This document shows positions 1-6,714 of a stretch of DNA of 64,000 nucleotides, piece by piece. Positions within the stretch are counted from its first letter, which is position 1. Every line of letters starts with the position of its first letter. The notes under the pieces were generated by a model, which was not told the origin of the DNA, searched no databases, and saw only the letters and a list, made by a program, of their open reading frames with translations. The stretch is from a virus: positions 18,300-82,299 of the IMG/VR virus record IMGVR_UViG_3300025099_000012. One strand, 5' to 3'. The position numbers and the translations under genes are program-made.

Positions 1-151
1 CGTACGACATACGACCTTCTGGAGTATCTGGATATCCAGCTTTTGTTGCCGCAGCAGTAAAAGTCCCTTTTGTTCCACCCTTTTTGCCGTGAGACATTTT
101 TTTAAATGCCGTGGCTAACCCTTTTGCTTGCTTGCGAGTTTCCTTTGACAT
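1..151 (-). CDS. Small lysine/glycine-rich protein, 3' end outside window
   Basis: This reading frame starts with ATG at 151 and runs off the left edge after 50 codons. It begins MSKETRKQAKGLATAFKKMS and continues with a Lys/Gly/Thr-rich stretch. Its start shares one base with the stop of the gene upstream, a TAATG overlap, which argues for translational coupling. It resembles the small basic proteins that follow it and belongs to the same minus-strand cluster. I know no function for it. Confidence 0.6.
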   Translation of the reverse strand, partial: MSKETRKQAKGLATAFKKMSHGKKGGTKGTFTAAATKAGYPDTPEGRMSY

Positions 152-405
152 TACGAGCGATGCTTTGCGGCTTCATCTGCAACATCCTTAGGCTGCTTGC
201 TGTACTGTTCTCCCTTTCGAATAGACGCACGTTTCTTAGCATTTGACCTAGCCTTTTGACTATTAGTTAATGCTTCTCTAGCTCCTTTAGGACGATAACG
301 TTCACCCGTTGCATCCTTTCCTTGAGTACTATTTTTACCTGAGTCTGTACCCCAATCTTCTTTAGTCCAACTATCTAGAGAATTTTGTGATTTTGCTTTA
401 GCCAT
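151..405 (-). CDS. Small basic protein, DUF5872-like
   Basis: The 84-residue product starts MAKAKSQNSLDSWTKEDWGT and carries the pattern SWTKEDW...RYRPKGAREALT...KARSNAKKR. From memory this resembles small phage and algal-virus proteins grouped as DUF5872; no function is known. I chose the ATG at 405, two bases after the upstream stop. The longer GTG-free form from 418-420 (MGIL) would overlap that gene by 13 bases. The strong positive charge would suit nucleic acid or virion-DNA association, but that is inference. Confidence 0.65.
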   Translation of the reverse strand: MAKAKSQNSLDSWTKEDWGTDSGKNSTQGKDATGERYRPKGAREALTNSQKARSNAKKRASIRKGEQYSKQPKDVADEAAKHRS

Positions 406-407
406 TG

Positions 408-785
408 TTAAAATGCCCATGGTGGTACACGCACATCACCAGACATTGTGGTTCCTTCTATGAATCCTTCGCGTAAACTTTTTCCTGTAGTTTCTTTAGC
501 GATTACATCGCCTAAACCTAACAAAGGATGAGCTGCTCTTATTGCTGTATCAACTCCAGATTCACCGGTAAATGGTTTCTTTTGTATGAGATGTTTTCTA
601 ATTAGATCAGCGGCACCTATAACTGCAGATCCTAATGGACTGCCAGAAATAATCTTTGGAATTTGTAAGGCTTGAGTAGCCATACGAATACCCGATCCTT
701 TAGCTTTGCCGAAAAGGATGTCAGCGTTTTCAGCTGCATTTTTAGCGTAGTTATACTTATACCCGGTCTTTGAGAAAGGAGTCAT
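408..785 (-). CDS. Hypothetical protein, possibly virion-associated
   Basis: The product is 125 residues. The middle part has small hydrophobic and glycine-containing helices (GSPLGSAVIGAADLIRKHLI), like the glycine-rich presumed internal virion proteins at 28-31 kb. Its start overlaps the stop of the upstream 60-residue gene by four bases (ATGA). I do not recognise the family. Position in the late minus-strand block suggests expression with the structural genes. Confidence 0.55.
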   Translation of the reverse strand: MTPFSKTGYKYNYAKNAAENADILFGKAKGSGIRMATQALQIPKIISGSPLGSAVIGAADLIRKHLIQKKPFTGESGVDTAIRAAHPLLGLGDVIAKETTGKSLREGFIEGTTMSGDVRVPPWAF

Positions 786-964
786 GACTTATACCCACCG
801 CCTTTAGCTTTATATTGTTTGGCTAACATCTGTGCTTTACGGGCAGACCACTGACCAGGCTTTCCGCCCTTACCGCTTGCTTTAATTTGAGCGAATAGTT
901 TCCTACGCATACCTGGCATTGTGTAATTGCCAGCCTCATTGACTTTAGATTTTTTTTCAGCCAT
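782..964 (-). CDS. Small basic protein with KPGQWSARKAQ motif
   Basis: This 60-residue protein ends GKPGQWSARKAQMLAKQYKA-KGGGY. I recognise this segment as a conserved C-terminal module of small basic proteins in phages and large algal viruses, often beside DUF5872-like modules such as the one at 151-405. It overlaps its downstream neighbour by four bases and its upstream neighbour by eight. Function unknown. Confidence 0.65.
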   Translation of the reverse strand: MAEKKSKVNEAGNYTMPGMRRKLFAQIKASGKGGKPGQWSARKAQMLAKQYKAKGGGYKS

Positions 965-1460
965 CAGTTTGATCTACCATGTATTCATCTGACCCTTCTT
1001 TATTATATTCTTTTTTAGGCATACATTCATCAGTAATCGGGCCTCCATGAACCCAAGCATCACAGGTACGATCCCCTGCACATTTAAATTTAAATAGCTG
1101 ACAATAACCAATGTTTGCTTTCACGATGACCTTACGTGGGTCTACATATGGCTCTTCATCTGTGCCAATACCTTTGCCAATACAGCACATGATTTTCCAT
1201 GTCTGATCAAATGCAGCGCAGTTGCCACAACGTGTGGACTTTGCTTCTTCTATAGATGTATGAAAGATGTCTGCTTTTTTCTCCCAGAACTCATCGTTAG
1301 GGAAATCAGGATTCATAGGACCATAACCGAAATTATCAATTGTCCAATCCCTATTCTTCGTATTTTCGTGAATATCTTGAGTTGCTTTTGGGCAGCAAGA
1401 TTGATGATATGTGACGTGTTTACCTAAGTTGGCTTGGGCCTTGCGTCCTTGATAATCCAT
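957..1460 (-). CDS. Cysteine-rich conserved phage protein
   Basis: About 167 residues with many cysteines arranged as pairs: CCPKA, CGNC, CC, YCQLFKFKC, CDAWVHGGP. The pattern suggests a metal-binding or disulphide-rich fold. Proteins with the phrase KCAGDRTCDAWV-GGP occur, as I recall, among small late proteins of marine phages; no function is established. I chose ATG at 1460 because it shares a base with the upstream stop (TAATG). In-frame starts at 1466 and 1484 are possible. Confidence 0.6.
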   Translation of the reverse strand: MDYQGRKAQANLGKHVTYHQSCCPKATQDIHENTKNRDWTIDNFGYGPMNPDFPNDEFWEKKADIFHTSIEEAKSTRCGNCAAFDQTWKIMCCIGKGIGTDEEPYVDPRKVIVKANIGYCQLFKFKCAGDRTCDAWVHGGPITDECMPKKEYNKEGSDEYMVDQTDG

Positions 1461-1768
1461 TACCATTTCACCTTGTGTGACCAATAACGTGCGCTAAAAA
1501 TATCTGGCTTACTATCTTGTGCATTATGCCTAGCGTAGTAAGACTTCTTACGAGCTTTATCTTTTGCAGACTTAGGATTTTTACCAGCACCGGTCACGCC
1601 TTGCTGACCAAAACGGATGATTTTCTCTTTACCTTCTTTACAGGCTTTTACAACGTGAGATTTTGTTGCGTGGCCTTTTGTACGCATTGGTTTATTGCAC
1701 TTAAGTTTATCTTTGTCTAAGTGAGACTTAGCTTTTGATTTAGCTTTAGCACGAGCAGATGTTGCCAT
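1460..1768 (-). CDS. Small basic protein, DUF6321-like
   Basis: This 102-residue lysine-rich protein contains CNKPMRTKGHATKSHVVKAC, then EKIIRFGQQGVTGAGK, and ends ARYWSHKVKW. I recognise this order as the DUF6321-type signature found in phage and large eukaryotic virus genomes. Role unknown; it is very basic and sits with other basic proteins. The start is the ATG at 1768, with an AT-rich box TAAAATAATAG upstream on the minus strand. Confidence 0.65.
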   Translation of the reverse strand: MATSARAKAKSKAKSHLDKDKLKCNKPMRTKGHATKSHVVKACKEGKEKIIRFGQQGVTGAGKNPKSAKDKARKKSYYARHNAQDSKPDIFSARYWSHKVKW

Positions 1769-1789
1769 GTTATCTACATTATCCCTCTA

Positions 1790-1927
1790 TTATTTTAACG
1801 GTTCTAAAGGATCTGATTTACCATCAACGATTGCACAAGCACGTTTATAAAAGAAATTATCTGTAGTACCTTTCTCTTCCATAGCTTCCTTAATTTTTAG
1901 CCAATTGGCTTTTTCTTCGTCACTCAT
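1790..1927 (-). CDS. Small hypothetical protein (45 aa)
   Basis: The frame from ATG at 1927 to TAA at 1790-1792 encodes MSDEEKANWLKIKEAMEEKG and 25 further residues. It is mostly one predicted charged helix followed by KRACAIVDGKSDPLE. Its start overlaps the stop of the upstream gene by four bases (ATGA), typical of real genes in this block, which is the main support. No family recognised. Confidence 0.5.
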   Translation of the reverse strand: MSDEEKANWLKIKEAMEEKGTTDNFFYKRACAIVDGKSDPLEPLK

Positions 1928-2196
1928 TGGTTAGCTGCAATGTGATCCATCTCTGCGTGCATCAGGTCACTAAGATTTGACACCTGTGCACAGCAGCTCA
2001 TAATTAATCCACGTTGATTAGGAGTGAGATTGTCTGCATCAATGGCATCTTCTGATAGCACTATTGCTACATCTCCTAATGCCATGATGATTGCAGGCAT
2101 TCCCCATTTTTCAACCAAACCAGACATAACAGATAAAAGAGGATTATCTCCACTTTCAACTGATTTCCAGAATTGTTTGCGTTCTTCCGCTGTCAT
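1924..2196 (-). CDS. Hypothetical late protein (90 aa)
   Basis: The product begins MTAEERKQFWKSVESGDNPL and has two helical stretches, the second ending CCAQVSNLSDLMHAEMDHI. It is the first gene of the leftmost minus-strand late unit. A candidate promoter box, minus-strand CTACAATAGT, lies 20 bases before the ATG. No family recognised. Confidence 0.5.
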   Translation of the reverse strand: MTAEERKQFWKSVESGDNPLLSVMSGLVEKWGMPAIIMALGDVAIVLSEDAIDADNLTPNQRGLIMSCCAQVSNLSDLMHAEMDHIAANQ

Positions 2197-2215
2197 AATT
2201 ATAGCCCTAAGTATT

Positions 2216-2225
2216 ACTATTGTAG
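2216..2225 (-). promoter_or_regulatory. Candidate late promoter box CTACAATAGT
   Basis: Reads CTACAATAGT on the minus strand, 20 bases before the ATG at 2196. Close matches precede many other late genes at similar distances. Resembles a -10 element; no clear -35 partner. Confidence 0.45.
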
Positions 2226-2255
2226 ATAGAATACCTGAAGAGACATGTAGACATT

Positions 2256-3005
2256 ATGGCACAGATATCCGTAGAAGGTTTCAAGAATTTTTTTAAATAT
2301 TACGTAGAGGAATCACATCAACAATTAGGTATTGAAAAGCTATATCAATTAATTCCATTGGATGCGCTTGATGATAACTCTGAGTGGATGCTTCAGTATC
2401 GTAATCAGTTGAAAGATCAAACAAACAAAATCACGCAACAACCAATTACCAAGGTCCAAATGGGACTCATCATGAATTGCAGTCCTGAAAGTCTGCCTGA
2501 CTCACTGATGGCCGACTTTGCACGATGCGTAGATCTATATCAAATGGATCGCATTAGCATTGCATATTTCCTAGGACAATGTGGACATGAATCAGCTGGA
2601 CTTAGGTATCCTGTCGAAATTGCCTCAGGAATAAATTACGAAAACAGGGGAGACTTAGGCAATATTTATCCTGGTGATGGTGTCAAATTCGCGGGTACTG
2701 GCTGGATCCAAGTGACTGGGCGCTATTGGCATCAGCAATACTCAGACTATCTTCAGAAGAATGGAACATTTGATGAGAAGATTATGGAGGTAGGAAAGAC
2801 ACATACAAGTGAAAAGTATCCGTGGTCAATAAGCGGATACTGGTGGTATGCAAATAATATGAATGATTTCTGCAAAATAAAACCACCCGTCGATCAAGTA
2901 GGTCAACGAGTGAATGGTAAGTATTTGCCTAATGGGTATGAAGACAGACGTCTGTATTCTAAAAAAGCTTTTGAAGTATTAGGTCTACCGTATCCTGGTA
3001 ATTAA
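2256..3005 (+). CDS. GH19-type endolysin (chitinase/lysozyme fold)
   Basis: This 249-residue protein probably cleaves the glycan of host peptidoglycan at lysis. The central region reads FLGQCGHESAGL (H111, E112), then GDGVKFAGTGWIQVTGR, then the tail region DRRLYSKKAFEVLG. This is the GH19 lysozyme-like pattern: a catalytic Glu in HES and the FxGRG/QxTGR-like block. Residues 1-85 are a non-catalytic extension. It is on the plus strand between two minus-strand units and overlaps the fibre-associated gene at 3002 by four bases tail to tail. No signal peptide or membrane segment is visible, so export would need a holin, which I do not see in the window. Confidence 0.8.
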   Translation: MAQISVEGFKNFFKYYVEESHQQLGIEKLYQLIPLDALDDNSEWMLQYRNQLKDQTNKITQQPITKVQMGLIMNCSPESLPDSLMADFARCVDLYQMDRISIAYFLGQCGHESAGLRYPVEIASGINYENRGDLGNIYPGDGVKFAGTGWIQVTGRYWHQQYSDYLQKNGTFDEKIMEVGKTHTSEKYPWSISGYWWYANNMNDFCKIKPPVDQVGQRVNGKYLPNGYEDRRLYSKKAFEVLGLPYPGN

Positions 3006-3511
3006 TCAAAGCTGATTAAACTATCAATGACACTATCTGATGTTACGCCTTCAGGTGTTGGCTCAGGTGTTGGCTCAGGTGTTGGTGCAGGTGGTTCCCA
3101 CTGAGAATAAGCAGCGGATGTAATATATGCAGCTAGCTCATCAGTCGTTGTTGTTGCACTGATGGCTTCACAGTAAGTACGAATCTCACCACGACGATCA
3201 AGCACATCTTGAGGAACTGCTACTTCAGTTTCTTGCTTACGAATAACATACCAATCACTAGGAGCAAGCAATGTATATGCTGTTTGATTGGTGTTATCAA
3301 TCCAAAGAGTAACTAGACCTTCGTGATCTTTTGGAAGATCTGGACCCCAGTAGAAACGTTGGTCGTACCAAGGTGCATCAGGAACTTCTGTAATTCCAAT
3401 TGCTGTTTTCTCTTCATATGAAGACAACCTCAGCCAATTGGCTGGATACTGAATACCTGCATGTGTGAATGCACGATCGTAAGATAGTGGGCGTCCGTCT
3501 AAGATAAGCAT
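3002..3511 (-). CDS. Tail fibre-associated conserved cyanophage protein
   Basis: The 169-residue product starts MLILDGRPLSYDRAFTHAGI and contains PANWLRLSSYEEKTAIGI and WYDQRFYWG. I recognise this arrangement from cyanophage proteins encoded just after tail fibres. The C-terminus has a tandem PTPEPTPEPTPE linker, written at DNA level as repeats of ggctcaggtgtt (3059-3085). A role in fibre assembly or as an adhesin part is inference from position. Candidate promoter box at 3530-3539. Confidence 0.6.
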   Translation of the reverse strand: MLILDGRPLSYDRAFTHAGIQYPANWLRLSSYEEKTAIGITEVPDAPWYDQRFYWGPDLPKDHEGLVTLWIDNTNQTAYTLLAPSDWYVIRKQETEVAVPQDVLDRRGEIRTYCEAISATTTTDELAAYITSAAYSQWEPPAPTPEPTPEPTPEGVTSDSVIDSLISFD

Positions 3512-3529
3512 GACAATTTCTCTGATGTT

Positions 3530-3539
3530 ACTATTTTAG
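3530..3539 (-). promoter_or_regulatory. Candidate late promoter box CTAAAATAGT
   Basis: Minus-strand CTAAAATAGT, 19 bases before the ATG at 3511. Same motif and spacing as other late genes. Confidence 0.45.
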
Positions 3540-3561
3540 CTTTTTAAAATTGATTAGTTAA

Positions 3562-5637
3562 TCAACGCCCACGTGCAGTTTTAAAGGGATGCTCAGCTAC
3601 GGCGTAATATACATAAGTGACACCAGATTGGTTAAACCTAGCATTAGTATTTCTCACCTTAAATCCATTTGAAAGAATGTCAGTATTGTATGCACTGTTA
3701 GTAAATTCTTCTTGGCTTGTATTAGCCTTGATAAGAAGGCTGCTTACATTAAAGGCTGCTCGTGCTGTGTCAAGGATGACCCAATCTTCACCAGAAATGC
3801 TAGATGCTTTTAATAAAATAAATGCGGGACGAAAATTTGTATTTACAAAAACGCCGTCGCTCGATCCATTGCCGATGTACGAACCCACTGCTGAATATGA
3901 ATTTACGGGGGCGATGCAGTAATTAATAAATGTCATACCATTGTCCATATAATGACCATGGTAAAGGCTAAAAGTAGTGCTATTTACCGAATAGTAATCA
4001 GTAGCAGATGCCCCAGTTACTGCAGCACTTGTATCATCTAAAACAAGTTTTATAATGGCACCTGTGGCATTAGTATGAGTCAACCAGCTGCCAGTGCCGT
4101 CTCTTCTTTTTGTAATCACTAATGAAGGTGTGGTGTTAAGTCCATGTCCAATACTTTGCATTCCATAAGAACCGCCAGCCGTAAATGAAACAATCGAGAA
4201 CCCAGCACTTGGGTTGGCTCTTACGCTTGAAGCAATGCTGCCGTCGTTGTTAGTTACCGTCGATGTTCCGGCGTCCCACGCCCAACCAACGTATGACTGC
4301 CCAGAAGCATTTGTCTGATTAGCTGACCCTGTTAACGTAAAACCATTAGAGTCAAAAGACCCAATTGCAGGATCATTGGTCTTTTCAGCACCAGTATTGC
4401 TTGATTCCAGTGCTTTTGTAACACCTCTTATTTCATCAAATAAAGCATGTGCATTGGCGTCATTACGTCGTTTCAACCATAAAAAATCTGGCGAGAATCC
4501 AAGCCCCGTTTGTGCATTAGTTCCACTATTGCCCGTATATAACTTCGTATCAAAATACTGACTGCCATCCGCAATCGTTGGGGTCGGTAAGTTTGCGGTG
4601 CATACGGCCTTGTGTCCAGTGTTTGGAGTGCCGCTGAATGGTCGCTGTCCAAAATTATATGAGCCTGCAGCACTTGTAAAATTCGCTGCTGTCCCATCCC
4701 AGTTATAACCAGTCGTACCAATTTCGTAATACCATTGGCCAGATCCTGGAATAATTGTTGGCAGATCACTGCTGCCACTCGCATCTAGATTCCCATTCGT
4801 CAACGTAGAATGACCAGCGTGCAATGGGTTTAACGTTGCAAAATTGTTAGTTGGGGTGTCAGTTAAGCTGTCGTTGCCTACACCTGCAGTAATACTAAGA
4901 TTGTTAGGAGTAAAATTGTTGCTATTTCCAGAAGTATCTTTTCCTAATGTTGTTGCAGTTGCAGCGCTGTTATCTGCAAACAAAAGTCTAAAACCATTTG
5001 TTCCGAACGTTAGGCTAGCAGTATCAATAGCTTGCCACACACCGTTATCGTCAGTCTCACCAAAATCTGTGGGTGCTAATGCTTGACCATCGATGAAGTG
5101 GGTATCAGCTAAGTAAAAACTACTGTAACTATATGCAGGACTATATGCAAATGTATGAGGGACCGTACTGTTGACTAAACTGTCAAGATTTTGACTTGGA
5201 TAGGTTGACGTACTAAAATTAGTATGTTGAACACCATTGACATAAATTTTAATTCGGTCTGCACTAGTAGATTGCGTCGAATCAAATGATACTAAAAAAT
5301 GATACCAAGCAGAAGGGTCTCTGAATAATGCTGTAGTTTTTACTCGCCATACCCAAGATCCTGTATATGATTGCACCCACAATTCACCATCATTAATTCT
5401 AATAGAAAAATCGTTTGATCCGCTTGTGCCTCCATTAAATATATTAGCTTCTGTATCATCTACGATTTTTACCCAACCACTCCATGTCCACGTCTTGCGA
5501 TTACCTGCAGAACTTGGGGTTCTATTTAAGTACGCAGAATCTCCTGAGTTAAACCTAAGACTACGTGCGATCTCGTAGACACCAGCGCCTCCTTGTCCAG
5601 AGGCACCAGCAAGTATATTACTTCCTACAAAACTCAT
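3562..5637 (-). CDS. Tail fibre / receptor-binding protein with LamG domain
   Basis: This 691-residue protein probably forms part of a host-recognition fibre. Residues about 25-220 have the LamG/concanavalin-like pattern: SLRFNSGDSAYLNRTPSS, TWTWSGWVK, WYHFLVSFDST, IKIYVNGVQ, FYLADTHFIDGQALAPTDFG. After a Ser/Asn-rich linker comes a second beta-rich region with repeats containing FSPDFLWLKRR-D and YVGWAWDAGTSTVTNNDGS, seen in many marine phage fibres. Its start overlaps the stop of the small fibre gene upstream by four bases. Specificity cannot be read from the sequence. Confidence 0.85.
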   Translation of the reverse strand: MSFVGSNILAGASGQGGAGVYEIARSLRFNSGDSAYLNRTPSSAGNRKTWTWSGWVKIVDDTEANIFNGGTSGSNDFSIRINDGELWVQSYTGSWVWRVKTTALFRDPSAWYHFLVSFDSTQSTSADRIKIYVNGVQHTNFSTSTYPSQNLDSLVNSTVPHTFAYSPAYSYSSFYLADTHFIDGQALAPTDFGETDDNGVWQAIDTASLTFGTNGFRLLFADNSAATATTLGKDTSGNSNNFTPNNLSITAGVGNDSLTDTPTNNFATLNPLHAGHSTLTNGNLDASGSSDLPTIIPGSGQWYYEIGTTGYNWDGTAANFTSAAGSYNFGQRPFSGTPNTGHKAVCTANLPTPTIADGSQYFDTKLYTGNSGTNAQTGLGFSPDFLWLKRRNDANAHALFDEIRGVTKALESSNTGAEKTNDPAIGSFDSNGFTLTGSANQTNASGQSYVGWAWDAGTSTVTNNDGSIASSVRANPSAGFSIVSFTAGGSYGMQSIGHGLNTTPSLVITKRRDGTGSWLTHTNATGAIIKLVLDDTSAAVTGASATDYYSVNSTTFSLYHGHYMDNGMTFINYCIAPVNSYSAVGSYIGNGSSDGVFVNTNFRPAFILLKASSISGEDWVILDTARAAFNVSSLLIKANTSQEEFTNSAYNTDILSNGFKVRNTNARFNQSGVTYVYYAVAEHPFKTARGR

Positions 5638-6074
5638 GAGTAATTAAGGGTAGCGACGGCTTGAATAGATGTAGAGCTACGAACGATGTAATCAATACGA
5701 TCTGTCTCATTAGCTCCAGTTGAAAGTGTGGGTGCGCTTCCGCCTATCCAATCCCAATAAGAACCCCACGCGGCTGTACGACTGCCTGTCCCATCCTGTG
5801 TAATAAAAATCGAACCTGATTGACCAGCAGTAATGTTTGTTGGATTTGCAATTGTACGATTGCCACCAAGAACTACGACGTAATTATTCGAGTCGTTTAA
5901 GTTGGGAGTAATTGTTGCTCCGTCCGTCAATGTTGTAATTTCTGCACGCTGTCCAGCTGTCCATGTGTTTGCAGTTGACAGTGACACACCTGAAATAGTA
6001 GAAACAGATAGCTCTACATCACTACCACTATTGTCATAAACTAAGGTATCAACTTTAATTTTCCCGTAAGCCAT
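5634..6074 (-). CDS. Tail fibre-type protein
   Basis: The 146-residue product (start MAYGKIKVDTLVYDNSGSDV) has beta-rich Ser/Thr/Gly sequence with TLTDGATITPNLNDSNNYVV, LGGNRTIANPTNITAGQSG and WDWIGGSAPTLSTGANETDR. This is a familiar C-terminal module of cyanophage fibres. Here it stands alone, coupled by a four-base overlap to the LamG fibre gene. A candidate late box CTACAATAGG lies 30 bases upstream at 6104-6113. Confidence 0.7.
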   Translation of the reverse strand: MAYGKIKVDTLVYDNSGSDVELSVSTISGVSLSTANTWTAGQRAEITTLTDGATITPNLNDSNNYVVVLGGNRTIANPTNITAGQSGSIFITQDGTGSRTAAWGSYWDWIGGSAPTLSTGANETDRIDYIVRSSTSIQAVATLNYS

Positions 6075-6103
6075 AATTAACCACTAGGCATCATATCTCT
6101 AAA

Positions 6104-6113
6104 CCTATTGTAG
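6104..6113 (-). promoter_or_regulatory. Candidate late promoter box CTACAATAGG
   Basis: Minus-strand CTACAATAGG, 30 bases before the ATG at 6074. Confidence 0.4.
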
Positions 6114-6145
6114 TAGATATAGTTTGCAATATAGTTTAGGTGAAA

Positions 6146-6415
6146 TTACAGAATACGGAAGGTCGAACTTGATGGAACTGTTACTACAACACCTGAATCA
6201 ATTGCGAGATCACCTACAGCGCCTGTGTTGGTATTAGCAGCGATGACCTTATTAATAGTAAGTACTGTTGGTGTCTCAAGGAATTGACCTTCAGTTCCTA
6301 CTGTTGATGTTCCAAGTGTTTTCCACTTTTCTCCATCATATGTATAGCGAATTCCGTTTCCAGCAACGAAAAGATCACCTGCACTTGGATTATTAGGAAA
6401 CTGAATGGCGGCCAT
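6146..6415 (-). CDS. Small tail fibre-type protein
   Basis: 89 residues: MAAIQFPNNPSAGDLFVAGN, then IRYTYDGEKWKTLG. This is the short collar-like module (FPxxPxxGDxFxxxGxxYxYDGxxW) common in phage fibres. Here it is a free-standing gene. It probably trimerises with or caps the neighbouring fibres, by inference. Confidence 0.65.
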   Translation of the reverse strand: MAAIQFPNNPSAGDLFVAGNGIRYTYDGEKWKTLGTSTVGTEGQFLETPTVLTINKVIAANTNTGAVGDLAIDSGVVVTVPSSSTFRIL

Positions 6416-6474
6416 TATTGCACTCCCTGCAGGTCGATGACTTCATCAATGTATCTTTAGTATATCGAAATTTC

Positions 6475-6672
6475 TTACTCCCCTATATCTTTCGAGTCAC
6501 TATCTTCTGTGATTTGAACGCTTGCCGAAACTTTATCATCCTCAAACTCAATAGTATCTAGCAAGCTTTGTACAAGATTGACACTGAAAGCTAGAAGGGT
6601 GTTGTCACCACTTGCTCTAGCGGCGCCGAATGAATTAATAGCAGATATTAAATCTGTTTTTTTGCAAGGCAT
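6475..6672 (-). CDS. Hypothetical protein (65 aa)
   Basis: An acidic 65-residue protein beginning MPCKKTDLISAINSFGAARA and ending QITEDSDSKDIGE. It lies between fibre genes and shares their strand. A candidate promoter box (minus-strand CACAATAGT, 6685-6693) lies 13 bases upstream. No family recognised. Confidence 0.5.
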   Translation of the reverse strand: MPCKKTDLISAINSFGAARASGDNTLLAFSVNLVQSLLDTIEFEDDKVSASVQITEDSDSKDIGE

Positions 6673-6684
6673 TTATATTATTCA

Positions 6685-6693
6685 ACTATTGTG
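6685..6693 (-). promoter_or_regulatory. Candidate late promoter box CACAATAGT
   Basis: Minus-strand CACAATAGT, 13 bases before the ATG at 6672; one base off the TAnAATAGT consensus. Confidence 0.35.
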
Positions 6694-6714
6694 ATTCTAC
6701 CCTATTTGCTTTGA

